Assembly (NCBI GenBank): GCA_040143965.1
Contig: JASJQH010007029.1
Coordinates: 1 to 24,425, forward strand
Direction of reading: 5' to 3'
DNA: 24,425 bases
DNA from: Basidiobolus ranarum
Lineage: Eukaryota > Basidiobolomycota > Basidiobolomycetes > Basidiobolales
The position numbers and the translations under genes were made by a program. How positions within the stretch are numbered: position 1 is the stretch's first letter; each line of letters opens with the position of its first letter. Below are positions 1 through 9,536 of the stretch, one piece after another. Below the pieces are notes generated by a model. It was not told the origin of the DNA. It searched no databases and saw only the letters and a program-made list of their open reading frames with translations.

Positions 1-203
1 TCTAAGTTTAGACTGAAGAAACCCCAACGTAATTAATAAAATAAGAAAGGCAAGTCCATAAGTTACGTCAATCTTTGCTAATGCACGTGTTTTCATTATC
101 AGCCCATATATTACGAAAGTTATTATATCAAAAATGAATTAGTTTACAAGAATGAGTGAGGCAATGGCAGGTGGCTAATAGATAAACGGGATGGTTGGTA
201 GCA
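1..203. other. AT-rich flank, no gene seen
   Basis: This is the downstream flank of the membrane-protein gene on the minus strand. I see no open frame of note, RNA gene or repeat. It probably holds the 3' UTR of that gene. Confidence 0.5.
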
Positions 204-1028
204 TTAGGGTTGGGGTTCTTTGCTAAATGATTGAACTTTAACTCCTGATTCGGTGGATGGATTTGTGAGGGTGGAGGATGCATTCCCATGGGTAGAATTG
301 CTGATTACTGATTGACGATATAGCCTAAGATCAGCTACCGACTTTTTGTAGGCATTCATGCGACGACGTCTACGTAGATAAATGAATAGAAGACAACTAG
401 CGATCACGACAACACAACCGACGACAATAAGGATGTAACCCCATGTTGGGAAATGATTGTATTCTACTTCATTTTGGCAGATATTACTCTTACAGTTCCC
501 AGAGTGACATTGCCGATCTTCGGAGCAAGGCTCATCGTTTTCAAGAGCACTCACGCATACACCGTTGTTTGTGGAACAAAATAAACCGGTTAAACAGTTA
601 TCACGGTTATTCAAATAGGCGCTAATACTGTCAATGATACACTGTTGTCCAAGTGGTACATTTTTGGCAACGCATCGCTGATTCAAGCACGTACCATTCT
701 CCCCCTCGCACGATTCGTCTCGGTTGATACTACAGATATCTCCCAACTTGGTTTTCGGCAAGCATTTGAGTAGGCTATCAGGACAATATTCGGTAGAGTT
801 ACAAATGGGTGGTTGCGGAAGATTACTTGGCCAGTCGAATATCGGTTCGTCAATGCGGCAACCCAGTAAAACACATTTGTTAGTAGAATCATCGCAGGCC
901 AATGTTTCGTTTTGACAAGGGCCTTTTTTGCTAAGCGAGTCAGTAGGTTCGCATGAATCCCCAGCAAGGTAAGCTAATGCTGTGGAGATGCACAGTGCCA
1001 AGTAGACAAATATTAGATGATTCTTCAT
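204..1028 (-). CDS. Cysteine-rich type I membrane protein, secreted ectodomain
   Basis: A single uninterrupted frame of 274 residues. The first 19 residues form a signal peptide ending in an ALA-like cleavage site. Residues 26-184 are a cysteine-rich ectodomain with about two dozen Cys in short CxxxxC spacings, reminiscent of EB or Dickkopf-type disulfide modules. It has three N-glycosylation sequons (N40, N77, N111). One transmembrane helix spans about 197-218 and is followed by a stop-transfer run of five arginines. The cytoplasmic tail of about 50 residues is rich in Ser and Thr. The topology is therefore ectodomain outside and tail inside, which suits a cell-surface sensor or adhesion protein; that role is inference. 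No catalytic motif is visible. The start is the ATG directly before the signal peptide, and the gene is transcribed away from the next gene. Confidence 0.8.
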   Translation of the reverse strand: MKNHLIFVYLALCISTALAYLAGDSCEPTDSLSKKGPCQNETLACDDSTNKCVLLGCRIDEPIFDWPSNLPQPPICNSTEYCPDSLLKCLPKTKLGDICSINRDESCEGENGTCLNQRCVAKNVPLGQQCIIDSISAYLNNRDNCLTGLFCSTNNGVCVSALENDEPCSEDRQCHSGNCKSNICQNEVEYNHFPTWGYILIVVGCVVVIASCLLFIYLRRRRRMNAYKKSVADLRLYRQSVISNSTHGNASSTLTNPSTESGVKVQSFSKEPQP

Positions 1029-1866
1029 GGTAAATAAATTATTGAAGAGAAGGAAAGACGGTGTGGCTTTCTTTTTTGAAACCAGCTTATATATTCAACT
1101 TCAACCTTATCTATACTTACAACGTGACATCATATTTGGCTTAAATCATATTACATCCATAAGAATCTTCCAAGATTGAGTTTTTTTTCTAAGATTGGAC
1201 ACTGTTGAGTTTTGTAGTCAGCAAAGGAATCTATTAATAAAGCCACCTAGGCCCTCAGATATAACAACAAGCCAGTGACACTAGGGTTATTTATTTTAGC
1301 CTCAACCAAATATGTGACGAAGTGATTATAGTGTAGAGCTGGTGAAATCGGAACAAAATGGCTGACTGACTTATAAACTTCTTTTCGATCCGTCTCGATC
1401 CTACTCGTCAATCAAACAATGAGTGTTTCTTAATAATAAAGAATGAAATCAGCACCAATGAGATCAGGTATCATTATCTCACATTGATTATGGGGAACCT
1501 ACTGTAGATCTACCAACTTGACTGAAGAATTCAATAATCCAATAGTTAGTCAATTGTGCGGTTTTGATGAAGTGCTGGAAAGAATTCATTTCAAACAAGA
1601 AGAGATCCACAACAATGGACAATTGGTAATTTTTAAGGAAGTTAAACGCGTGCATAAATGAAGTTTGAAGTGGAATATTTTCGTTGCAAACTTTCTCCAA
1701 CCCATAAATATCTTGCTGCCCCGGTTTCCCAAGTGTTCACTTGATTAGAGCTAGATTTTAGATTTCATACGTAGACCACTTGGACTTCCCCTTTGAACTA
1801 CCTCTCACTTTCGTATCTTCTTTTTTGCAAGAGTTGACTGCTTTGGAAGAAGTATCATTCTAACAC
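1029..1866. other. Intergenic region between divergent genes
   Basis: This 838-bp spacer holds the promoters of two divergent genes. A CTAGGGTTAT motif lies at 1281-1290. The plus strand has an open stretch of 57 codons at 1488-1661 that ends in TGA, has a protein-like composition and lacks an initiator ATG. It overlaps a minus-strand frame of similar length. Neither matches a family I recognise. No RNA gene was seen. Confidence 0.5.
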
Positions 1867-3096
1867 ATGTTGCGCTCCAGTGTTAAATTGGCCCCGGCAA
1901 TCTCAGCAGTGACCGTGGGTGGTTTTGAGAAAAGGGGGGACAGAAAGTATTGGTTCACTGTTCACGTGATCCCTGCAGATTTCGATAATGATATGGCGGA
2001 TTCTGGAAGTAGAATCAAGAGACCATATGTTATATACCGAACACAAGAGGATTTCTCCGAACTTTCCATCCGTCTTGGCCAAGCTTTCTCTGAAGTGGAC
2101 CATGAGTTTCCAACCATACAATTCCGTAAGCGAAACTTCTTACTGATCTCACCTTCACCCCAAAAGGTTCGAGATCGCCTAGATTTATTTGTGAAGAAAC
2201 TGTTCCAAAATCCGATTATGGTTTTGACTTCCCCTGTGGTTCTTGAATTCTTTGGGTTATGGGATAGTGATATTAAGCACATGAGAAGGCAATTTGGGAC
2301 CGGCTATCCTGACTTTGAAGTGGAGGACGAGAATGACTCACGATTCGACTCGGCAATCGATATTTCGTGTGGCGATAGCTCCAAATCTGACTCAAGTCGT
2401 GATGGCTTTAGCCCTAGACATAGTACCATATCGGTTATCAAACCGATCCTTAGACGCGCAAGAAGTGCAATGTTAGGCGACAATGAGGATCGTGGAGTTT
2501 GGTCAAAAGTTGAGTCACCCAATGATGATGAGTTGGGTACTGTTATTACCAAACCTGGCATCGTAGCCCCATGGAATTTACGCTATATGGACCCAGTCTT
2601 GGTCCAAACCATTCTGCCTCCAATGGGGACATTCTCCTGTACCTCCTCTCCTACGCCAACTCCAGCATCACCTGTCCTACTTTCTCCCTCAGCAACCCTT
2701 GGTCGTTCTGGAACAATTGGCCGTGGGCAACGCACACTAGGTCCACGTACCTTACGTAAGGCAACATCAACTAACTCTCTATCAGCCGCAGCGGCAGCAG
2801 AAGATCCAGACTTTGAGTCCTCGACATTTGTTAAAGTAAAAGCCATCCTCAATGATGATACCATCGTCATTCTCCGTGTTCATAGAGGCATCAGTTACGA
2901 CGATCTATATGACAAGATACTACTTAAATTCCGTCTGTGTGGTCAGCAGTCCAATCATATAATTGGAAAATCCCTTGTATATCGACTTACTGAGAATCGA
3001 GCGTTCTTTGTTTCCAGTGAAGAAGAATTGCAAAGCGCTTTGATGCATGAGTTCGATAAGATCACCTTCTATCTGGTTGCTCCTAGTAAGCAATAG
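1867..3096 (+). CDS. PX-PB1 domain protein (phosphoinositide-binding adaptor)
   Basis: An intronless frame of 409 residues. Residues of about 15-140 form a PX domain. They include the basic segment before the RTQEDF core (the usual R-R/K-Y/F-x-x-F position) and the later helix ending in VLEFFGLW. PX domains bind phosphatidylinositol phosphates on endosomal or plasma membranes. A Ser, Pro and Thr-rich linker of about 180 residues follows. Residues of about 318-405 read as a PB1 domain, starting FVKVKAIL and ending ITFYLVAP, with an acidic EEEL turn. PB1 domains pair head to tail with other PB1 proteins. Known PX-PB1 combinations are the fungal polarity scaffold Bem1 and animal p40phox, but both also carry SH3 domains, which I do not find here. 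A role in cell polarity or NADPH oxidase regulation is therefore only suggested. The first ATG after an in-frame stop region was used. Confidence 0.82.
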   Translation: MLRSSVKLAPAISAVTVGGFEKRGDRKYWFTVHVIPADFDNDMADSGSRIKRPYVIYRTQEDFSELSIRLGQAFSEVDHEFPTIQFRKRNFLLISPSPQKVRDRLDLFVKKLFQNPIMVLTSPVVLEFFGLWDSDIKHMRRQFGTGYPDFEVEDENDSRFDSAIDISCGDSSKSDSSRDGFSPRHSTISVIKPILRRARSAMLGDNEDRGVWSKVESPNDDELGTVITKPGIVAPWNLRYMDPVLVQTILPPMGTFSCTSSPTPTPASPVLLSPSATLGRSGTIGRGQRTLGPRTLRKATSTNSLSAAAAAEDPDFESSTFVKVKAILNDDTIVILRVHRGISYDDLYDKILLKFRLCGQQSNHIIGKSLVYRLTENRAFFVSSEEELQSALMHEFDKITFYLVAPSKQ

Positions 3097-3320
3097 TCTC
3101 AACTTGCACTGTACCATCCAAAAGTAGTATTGTCATATCAAGGACTCTGGGCATACCATATATTTACATGGGTTTATTCCATAAACTAGACTTAATAAAC
3201 ATATCAATCATGGGAGTAAGGCGCTTTTTATTGGTTAAATAAGCTTGACTATTTCAAACCCGCAGTTGTGTTGGGTATGGTATACACAGGGTATCCGTTG
3301 CAAGGAATAGTCATTTTCTT

Positions 3321-4721
3321 TTAAGAGCGATTAGGCTCGGGAAGGATCTTGTTCTCCGGATGGGATGCGTACTCAGTCCATGCACCATCATAAAGTGCCA
3401 ACTTTTTAGCACCAGCAATCTCTAATGCCAAGTAGATTACCGCAGCGCTGACTCCACTTCCTATGATAGAATCGAGAGTGTTTGTTGGTGCGAGCTTGTT
3501 GATTTCATAGAGATTCAGAATAAATACCACAAGAAGTAACAATATTTCGATTGACATCGACGCCGTTATCCTTAAAGAGTTTGACCAACTCTTGTGGAGA
3601 CTTCATTACTTTAGTGTCTTGATGAACCACATCGGCGAATGGGATACTAAGAGAATGTGGAATATGTCCACTAGGAAGGCCTGCACGTGGCTCGGGGTCC
3701 ACTCCACTGAATCTAATCAGAGTTGTCAAGTTTGATTTATGATTTGTATATTAAGTTACAAAAACTGACCTCCCCTTCGGGCGAGCATCGATTACTAGCT
3801 CGCCATCAGGTCCATCCGCCTTCTTGATATTTTGGATGATTTGATCCATGCTACGAACCAACTGAGGTTGGAATTTGGCATTGTAAAGTTTGGGCTAATT
3901 TCCGCTTATTGAATAAACTTATACAACAAACATGGAATAAGTGCACATAAATCAGATTACCTTAGTGGCGGCTTGTCCTCCCTCCACTGGTCGTTCTTCT
4001 TGAAGCCATTTAGGTAAACCACCATCCAAAACAGCAACCCTTTCATGTCCAAAAACCTTGTAATAGCTACGCATTAATAAAACCATTCTACAGTAGTAAT
4101 CAAGTTCCACATACCTTAAATGTCCAGTAAACTCTAGGCGCAGAGAATATTCCATTGGTGTCATAAACAATAACCTTATCGTTTTCCGAAATCCCTAGCT
4201 CACCTAAATATTTTCAATAAGAATAAGGAAAAGAGGGGAAAGAAAAGGATATTTTTGGGAATTAAATACATACCAACAGATTGAGCAAAAACCTCAGAAC
4301 TTGGTAACATATGAGGAAGTTTGCTGGAGGTGTCACTAATTCCATCAATATCAAAAAAGCGAGCACCCTAATGACAAGTTTACCATTAATATTACTTTCA
4401 TATATCTGTGGGAAGGGAGAACAATAACCTTTATGTGCGAATTCAGATATTCCTGTTTAGGATTGCGCTTGGTTTGAGGCATATGCCAGGAACCATCGAG
4501 GACAATCACCTCGTCTTTATTGTCAGCCAACCACTGTGTAGATACAAGCTTCATATCTTCAAATTCACTTAGTTTAGAAAAATCAGCACTCAAGTTTAAA
4601 AATACTCACCCAGTTTTGGTGTGGTAGAATAGGCTTTATGCAGCGATGGTACTAAAATGGAGCGTGCGGCAAATAAAATCGGCCTAGAGCTTTGAATGCC
4701 ACTGAATAAGATGGAAGTCAT
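3321..4721 (-). CDS. TUM1: 3-mercaptopyruvate sulfurtransferase (tandem rhodanese), mitochondrial
   Basis: Transfers sulfur from 3-mercaptopyruvate to thiophilic acceptors; the yeast relative Tum1 feeds sulfur to tRNA thiolation. Eight exons on the minus strand: 4610-4721, 4429-4556, 4274-4367, 4115-4203, 3961-4056, 3770-3894, 3528-3712, 3321-3460. They sum to 969 nt (322 residues). Residues 1-36 are a basic, Ser-rich mitochondrial presequence. The N-terminal rhodanese domain contains LDGSW, GARFFDID and LDGGLPKWL. The C-terminal domain contains PEPRAGLPSGHIP and the active loop CGSGVSA with catalytic Cys276. The CGSG loop is the mark of mercaptopyruvate sulfurtransferases; thiosulfate rhodaneses have CRKG. 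Intron 7 (3461-3527) interrupts the active loop right after Cys276, in phase 1. Introns are 53-70 nt. The gene shares a divergent promoter with the Nudix gene. Confidence 0.92.
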
Positions 4722-5050
4722 TTGTAGATCAAAGATTCAATGAACTAGGACTTTTAATGAATGTCGAAGGTATATATGCGCATATATAAGCCAGCAACTA
4801 CCAATCGGTTTACATGATTAGTACAATAGATAAGTGGTTAATCATGATTTGATTTGGTGAGTGTGTATCATGATTTTGTGTTAAATTGTATTGTACGAAA
4901 TATTATCTACGATTAGCACGAAAGTAGCGAAGTTGTTCATTACGTATAAAATCACGGGAATGGAGAATTCCGGTTGAACTAATGGTAATAATCCGTGGGA
5001 TGATTTTGAAATGTTATATACCATGATTGCTCTTCTTGACTTTATCAATA
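4722..5050. promoter_or_regulatory. Divergent promoter with an 18-bp TATA palindrome
   Basis: This 329-bp spacer separates the start codons of the sulfurtransferase (-) and Nudix (+) genes. At 4771-4788 lies the perfect palindrome TATATATGCGCATATATA, about 50 bp upstream of the minus-strand ATG. Because it reads the same on both strands it offers a TATA-like element to either gene, but its position fits the sulfurtransferase. This role is inferred from position. Confidence 0.45.
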
Positions 5051-5932
5051 ATGCGATATTTACGCGGCTTAGTACATGAAAACCTTAGAAACACTTTCAA
5101 TAAAGCCCTTTGGTCACCGAAATATGTAAGACCGGAAACTATTCACGCATGCTTGAAGCCATATTCCACCAATGTAAACGCCCCGGATTCATGGCCGATC
5201 GACCCAGCGATGTTAGAGTTTAATGCGACAAATCTAGACAAGATACAACAGCGTCTGGAAACTCGTCTTTCGACCAGACCACCATTTACCTTTAAATATG
5301 ATACGAGCAAAACCCTTGCTGAAGCCGCTGTCTTGGTTCCTTTTTGTATCGTTGATGGTAAGCCCAGTATCCTATTTACTGTAAGGAGTAGCAATATGAA
5401 TTCACACAAGGGGGAAGTCAGGTACTTACTTTTATATATTGCTACATTCAATTTGTTATATATAAGCACTTTGTCGAACACGAATACCTCTTGAACATGC
5501 ATTAATTCTGTGTTGGTAACTAGTTTCCCCGGAGGTAAAAAAGATCCAGAGGATAAGTCATTACTTGCTACAGCACTTAGGGAAACGCATGAAGAAGTAT
5601 ACATTCCCTCAGAGGACATTCAGACACTTGGTCAGCACGCTACTCTACCAAACCGCACACTAACTATGAAAGTGTACCCTTTTGTTGGGTTTATAAAGAA
5701 GCCGATAGTACCTCAGGATGTCAAATACAATCCTCATGAGGTCTCAGGAGTTTTTACATTAACCTTGGAACAGCTCTTGGACCCCAAACGGAGATCACTT
5801 AAAAAATTCCGAGGAATGTCGTATTCCATTCCTGTATTCAAAGGGCCTGAAGAACTTGGTGTAGACGTATGGGGACTCACTGCTTTTATTTTAGAGGGTG
5901 TTCTGAAAACGTCCTTTCAACGTATCGACTAA
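5051..5932 (+). CDS. Nudix hydrolase, CoA diphosphatase type (NUDT8/PCD1-like)
   Basis: Predicted to cleave coenzyme A or its derivatives to 3',5'-ADP and phosphopantetheine, usually in mitochondria or peroxisomes. Two exons, 5051-5421 and 5524-5932, flank a 102-nt intron and encode 259 residues. The splice restores the CoA-Nudix signature: LFTVRS, then HKGEVSFPGG, then DPEDKSLLATALRETHEE. The predicted metal ligands are E144, E147 and E148. The spacing with one extra residue inside the Nudix box is that of NUDT7/NUDT8 proteins. The Gly that usually follows the EE pair is Tyr150, a mild deviation. The N-terminal 45 residues are basic and amphipathic, consistent with mitochondrial import. The ATG at 5051 is the first in this frame; upstream TTG codons were not used. 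Confidence 0.87.
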
Positions 5933-6225
5933 TTGTAGTATAATATTATTATCTCAATAAAAGCAAAGTGCGTCTAAACCCATTCATCACATCGCTATGC
6001 AAACAAAAATAGAATTCCTAATCGTGCAATAGATATTTTTATTGATTTCGTGACAATCGAAACGGGTGGCTTCGAATCAATGACCAAGAATGATTATTAC
6101 TAGTAAACTCAACAAAAACTTCCCCATATTGTATCCCATGTACTGCGCCAACGCATAAAATTTTTTGACATATTTGTTTTTGAATACTATCGAACTCACC
6201 TTGGTCTCATTCAATTATTGTCATT

Positions 6226-7450
6226 ATGCAAGCCTTCCGTTCATTACTCCCTCGTGCTCAAAGAGCTTTTGTCGCTACCGTTCCTAGAGCTGTTCCTCGC
6301 TCTGTAGTTAGACCTTCTTTATTGACCGGAGTCAGAGCCTTCTCTTCTTTCCCTGTTCCCCAGCAAGTCAAAGTTCAGGTATGAACATAACACAAATATA
6401 CTACTTTCAACCAATATTTTCTTACCTGCTACCTGTGTAGAAAGCCGCTCCTTCTTGGAGAGCCCAAGCTGTTGTCGATGGCCAATTCAAGGAGCTTAAG
6501 TTGGAGGACTACAACGGCAAATTCTTAGTTATGGTTTTCTATGTAAGTTTTTACTTTATATTAGAGTTGAGTAAGAAATATCGTGTTTACTAATTTATCT
6601 CACTTTAAGCCTATGGATTTTACTTTTGTCTGTCCCACGGAACTTTTGGCTTTCAGGTAAGTGATAAAGTAGTGATATTGACACGACAACTCAAACTAAC
6701 TGTGTATCATAGTGATCGCATTAAAGAATTCCAAGATCTTGGTGTTGACGTAGTAGGAGTCTCCACTGATAGTGAATTCTCTCACCTTGCTTGGTGGTAT
6801 GAATGCATTCATATATACTATCGATTATATCGGAGTTTTATTAATAGTGAAATTATTTTCAAGCAATCTTCCTAGAACCAAGGGCGGTTTAGGCGATATC
6901 AAGTAAGCTCCATCAAACTATCAACCCAATATATTATTACTTAGATTTCTTTGGCTTATTTAGGATTCCTTTGAGTAAGTTCAACTTTACCTCTGATTGA
7001 TTTTATCATGGTCCAAATTACTCATATTTCTTGTCAGTTGCCGATATTACCAAGAAGATCTCTGCTGATTACAACGTTTTGATTGAAGACAAAGGAATCG
7101 CACTTCGGTTGGTATATACTACAAATATTGATGAGAAGAGCTACATGAATTAACTAGAGATATTTTACCAGCGGTCTCTTCATCATTGACCCTAAGGGTG
7201 CTGTTAGAGTTATGCAAGTCAATGACCTTCCAATTGGTCGTAGCGTTGACGAGACATTGCGTCTTGTTGAGGCCATTCAATTTACAGATACTCACGGTGA
7301 AGGTAGGAACCATCCATCTGTTTAAATACTCTATTCATTGAATAACCAACTTGAATTTCCTTAGTATGCCCCGCTAACTGGAAGAAGGGATCACCTACTA
7401 TCAAAGCTGACCCTAAGAATTCCATAGAATACTTTGAGAAAGTGAACTAG
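6226..7450 (+). CDS. Typical 2-Cys peroxiredoxin, mitochondrial (PRDX3-like)
   Basis: Thioredoxin-dependent peroxidase that reduces hydrogen peroxide. Nine exons: 6226-6378, 6441-6542, 6610-6656, 6713-6796, 6864-6902, 6964-6974, 7038-7107, 7172-7302, 7365-7450. They total 723 nt, 240 residues. Residues 1-42 form an Arg-rich mitochondrial presequence ending near RAFSS. The peroxidatic Cys93 sits in FTFVCPTE and the resolving Cys214 in GEVCPANW. The GGLG motif (136-139) and the C-terminal YF (235-236) are the pair that makes eukaryotic peroxiredoxins prone to over-oxidation and so suited to signalling. Exon 6 is a microexon of 11 nt. The splice into exon 5 uses the CAAG acceptor at 6863, which gives [15 protein letters not shown]; the nearer TAG acceptor would create a stop. 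An AATAAA signal lies about 35 bp after the stop codon. Confidence 0.93.
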
Positions 7451-7677
7451 ATGTACCGTTCGCTTACGTGAATTGATGAGTTTCAATAAAATTCTGAAAT
7501 ATCTATTCCCACACAATTTTATACAATCGCTACACTAATATTGTATCTGCTATATTTCATAAATATCCAACGGTCTTTAGAATGAATGAATAGTCATTTT
7601 ATTCGTTATCTTAGAACTATAGAAAATTTCATTAACAAATATTCTAATAGTCATGTCGCGTTAACGCGGCAAAGTGC

Positions 7678-8004
7678 TTAGTCGAAAAGACCGAAGCCCA
7701 TATCATCATCAGACTCTTCCTTGGCTTCCTCCTTAGCTTCCTCAGCAGGAGCATCAGAGGAGGCAGCAGCTCCACCAGCAGAGGCTGGGGCAGCGGCACC
7801 ACCGGAAGGTACGGAAGCAAGCTTGCTCTTTCCTTCGGCGATAAGTTCCTCAACATTCTTGCCTTCCAATTCGGAAATCAACTTGTTAAGGCACTCAGAG
7901 TCAGCCTCAATACCAACGGAAGAGAGAAGTTTCTCGACATCAGAGGCAGAGGGAGATTCGTTACCACCGAGGGTAAGGAGAAGGTAAGCAGCAATATAAC
8001 GCAT
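7678..8004 (-). CDS. RPP2: 60S acidic ribosomal protein P2
   Basis: A stalk protein of the large ribosomal subunit that recruits the elongation-factor GTPases. The 108-residue product has the P2 start [10 protein letters not shown] and the helical dimerisation domain containing [13 protein letters not shown]. An Ala and Gly-rich hinge is followed by the acidic end [12 protein letters not shown], the conserved P-protein tail that contacts translation factors. The coding part is uninterrupted. The start has the right length for the family. A likely intron lies just upstream in the 5' UTR (8013-8107). The gene converges with the peroxiredoxin gene, with 227 bp between stops. Codon use is strongly biased, as expected of a highly expressed gene. 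Confidence 0.96.
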   Translation of the reverse strand: MRYIAAYLLLTLGGNESPSASDVEKLLSSVGIEADSECLNKLISELEGKNVEELIAEGKSKLASVPSGGAAAPASAGGAAASSDAPAEEAKEEAKEESDDDMGFGLFD

Positions 8005-8012
8005 AGTAGATA

Positions 8013-8107
8013 CTATAAATACACAACCGTTAGTTATCTATTAGATCGAAAATTGCATCCATCTGGTGGAGATTGAAAACACTAGACAATATGATAATAA
8101 AACTAAC
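8013..8107 (-). other. Probable 5' UTR intron of RPP2
   Basis: Read on the minus strand, this 95-nt stretch begins with GTTAGT, has an AACTAACGG branch-site match near its end and finishes TATTTATAG, 8 nt before the P2 start codon. Introns hugging the start are common in ribosomal protein genes. I see no snoRNA box pairs inside. It rests on splice-site match alone. Confidence 0.6.
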
Positions 8108-8139
8108 CTTGGAGATGGGTTCGTGTGTCGTAAAGTGAT

Positions 8140-8842
8140 TTAACTCGTCAGGCGAGGTACAATACGCTCGGCACGGTAAGAAGAAGAGGAAGGAACAATG
8201 ACTCCACCTGAATCTGCTTTTTGTAATTGCTCGTCAATGGTAGATTTACTTTTCAGAACCCGGGTAAAATTGGATTTAGTATCAAGGCTAGCATATCCAA
8301 GGGAATTCTTGTGCAAGTATGATTTGTAGCTGATTTGTTGCTAGCTTATCAGTATCATAAGTGTCAGCTTGAATAATTATGAATAGATTTAGAACATGTC
8401 AACTAACCTCCAAAATACTCTAGAATACTTTGTAATCAATCGCTCGATGAAACGAATATTCTGGAATAGGCAATAGAAACAATGTTGTCAGCTAACTCAT
8501 CAATAGCGTCATTGGTTGTTTCATAATCAAGCATCCATGACTGTACTTGTCCAATTGAAACGATCGTTGAAGGGTGACCCGGTGAGAATGTGCGGCTAGT
8601 GGCTAGTTGCTGGTCCCCTTTGCACTTCTACAACCATACAGCGCAGTACATGGAGCAGTTATTATCGACAACTTATTTATTTATGAAAGCGGGTTCCTTA
8701 ACTAACCCTCCTGAATGATGATTGTCAGCTCCACAGAAAACTAAGCCACCGAACTCTAAACTTCAGTACTAAAATGGCGATGTATATATCTAGATTTATA
8801 TGTACTTAATACTACCAACCACTCACGGTGTTGAGAATGCAT
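8140..8842 (-). CDS. Small five-exon gene of unknown function
   Basis: I do not recognise this product. A frame-consistent model on the minus strand uses exons 8827-8842, 8707-8755, 8547-8595, 8408-8460 and 8140-8329, giving 118 residues. Donors are GTGAGT, GTTAGT, GTACAG and GTTAGT; all acceptors end in AG. The protein starts MHSQHQFGGLVFCG and has a Gly, His and Ser-rich N-terminus. Its central helical stretch, RFIERLITKYSRVFW, is amphipathic. The C-terminus is Ser-rich and ends RIVPRLTS. No signal peptide or membrane segment is visible. The 86-nt intron 3 (8461-8546) is itself open in frame and protein-like, so its splicing is uncertain. If it is retained, the frame ends soon after it. The first exon, of only 16 nt, is the weakest part. 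The gene lies directly upstream of the P2 gene on the same strand. Confidence 0.5.
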
Positions 8843-9536
8843 ACAGTCAATTAATAGCCTAATCCTTTATAATACTAGATGTTAACCTGAACTATTTCCA
8901 TCCTCTCCTTTATATTCAATTGTTACTGAGCATCTCAAAATCAATAAGTTAGCCTCATTCACAATTACACCCGCACCCGCACCCACATCGGCACCTCTAG
9001 AAGACAAAGGAATGGCGCAACATACTTCCAGAAGCGAAAAGGTTTTTTAATAAATGTCAAATATATATCGGAAAATGAGAAATATGTACCGTACAGCACA
9101 GATCAGCTTAACATGAACAGATCATGATACATTTGTGATCATGTAAAATTTTAGAATAGACGCTCAAACACCTGCATAGATTGATTGAATGCTTCTGAAG
9201 AATATCGAGTTTTAATTAATGTGGAAACATAAAAAGTAAGAGAGGAATTGAAACACTCTATTGCCTTCTGTTTCTTCTTTTATTTTCTTACTTTATGCAT
9301 CATCAGAGACAAAATATGGTGGTGGAGAAGCGCTCAAATGCGCTGGGATCCGTTTTCACACTTTTTAATTTGTTTCTAAAATTCGTTGATTTCCAGCATA
9401 TAAGTAGAGGCCACCCTTGAAGTAACCTTCATCAAGTGACTTTCACACTCGTGTCCATTCTGCTTGTTTCTTCCTTCTAATACAAGCCTCATTCTCTCAC
9501 TGACTATCCCTTCCGATAAAGTCACATCACAAAAAA
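8843..9536. other. Intergenic region, divergent promoters
   Basis: This 694-bp spacer lies between the small minus-strand gene and the TDP2-like gene. A TATAAG box at 9399-9404 lies about 135 bp before the TDP2-like ATG and is followed by a pyrimidine-rich leader. A C-rich stretch of CACCCG/CACCCA units lies near 8967-8987. No coding frame or RNA gene is convincing. Confidence 0.45.

Noticed and set aside
204-218. TTAGGGTTGGGGTT near the left end, a possible telomere remnant
   Set aside because: On the minus strand it is simply the last codons (PQP and stop) of the membrane-protein gene.
1488-1700. 70-codon minus-strand open frame in the spacer before the PX-PB1 gene
   Set aside because: Hydrophobic, Phe-rich composition typical of an antisense frame of AT-rich sequence; the opposite strand looks more protein-like.
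4242-4252. ATATCCTTTTC on the minus strand, a U12-like donor
   Set aside because: It lies inside intron 3 of the sulfurtransferase, which already has a good GTATGT donor and a TTTAG acceptor. Using it would add intronic bases and break the frame.
4771-4788. The TATA palindrome as a transposon end or attachment site
   Set aside because: There is no second copy, target-site duplication or transposase nearby; a promoter role is simpler.
7721-7987. Alanine-rich open frame opposite the P2 gene
   Set aside because: It is the mirror of the Ala and Glu codon bias in the P2 hinge and tail; no independent support.
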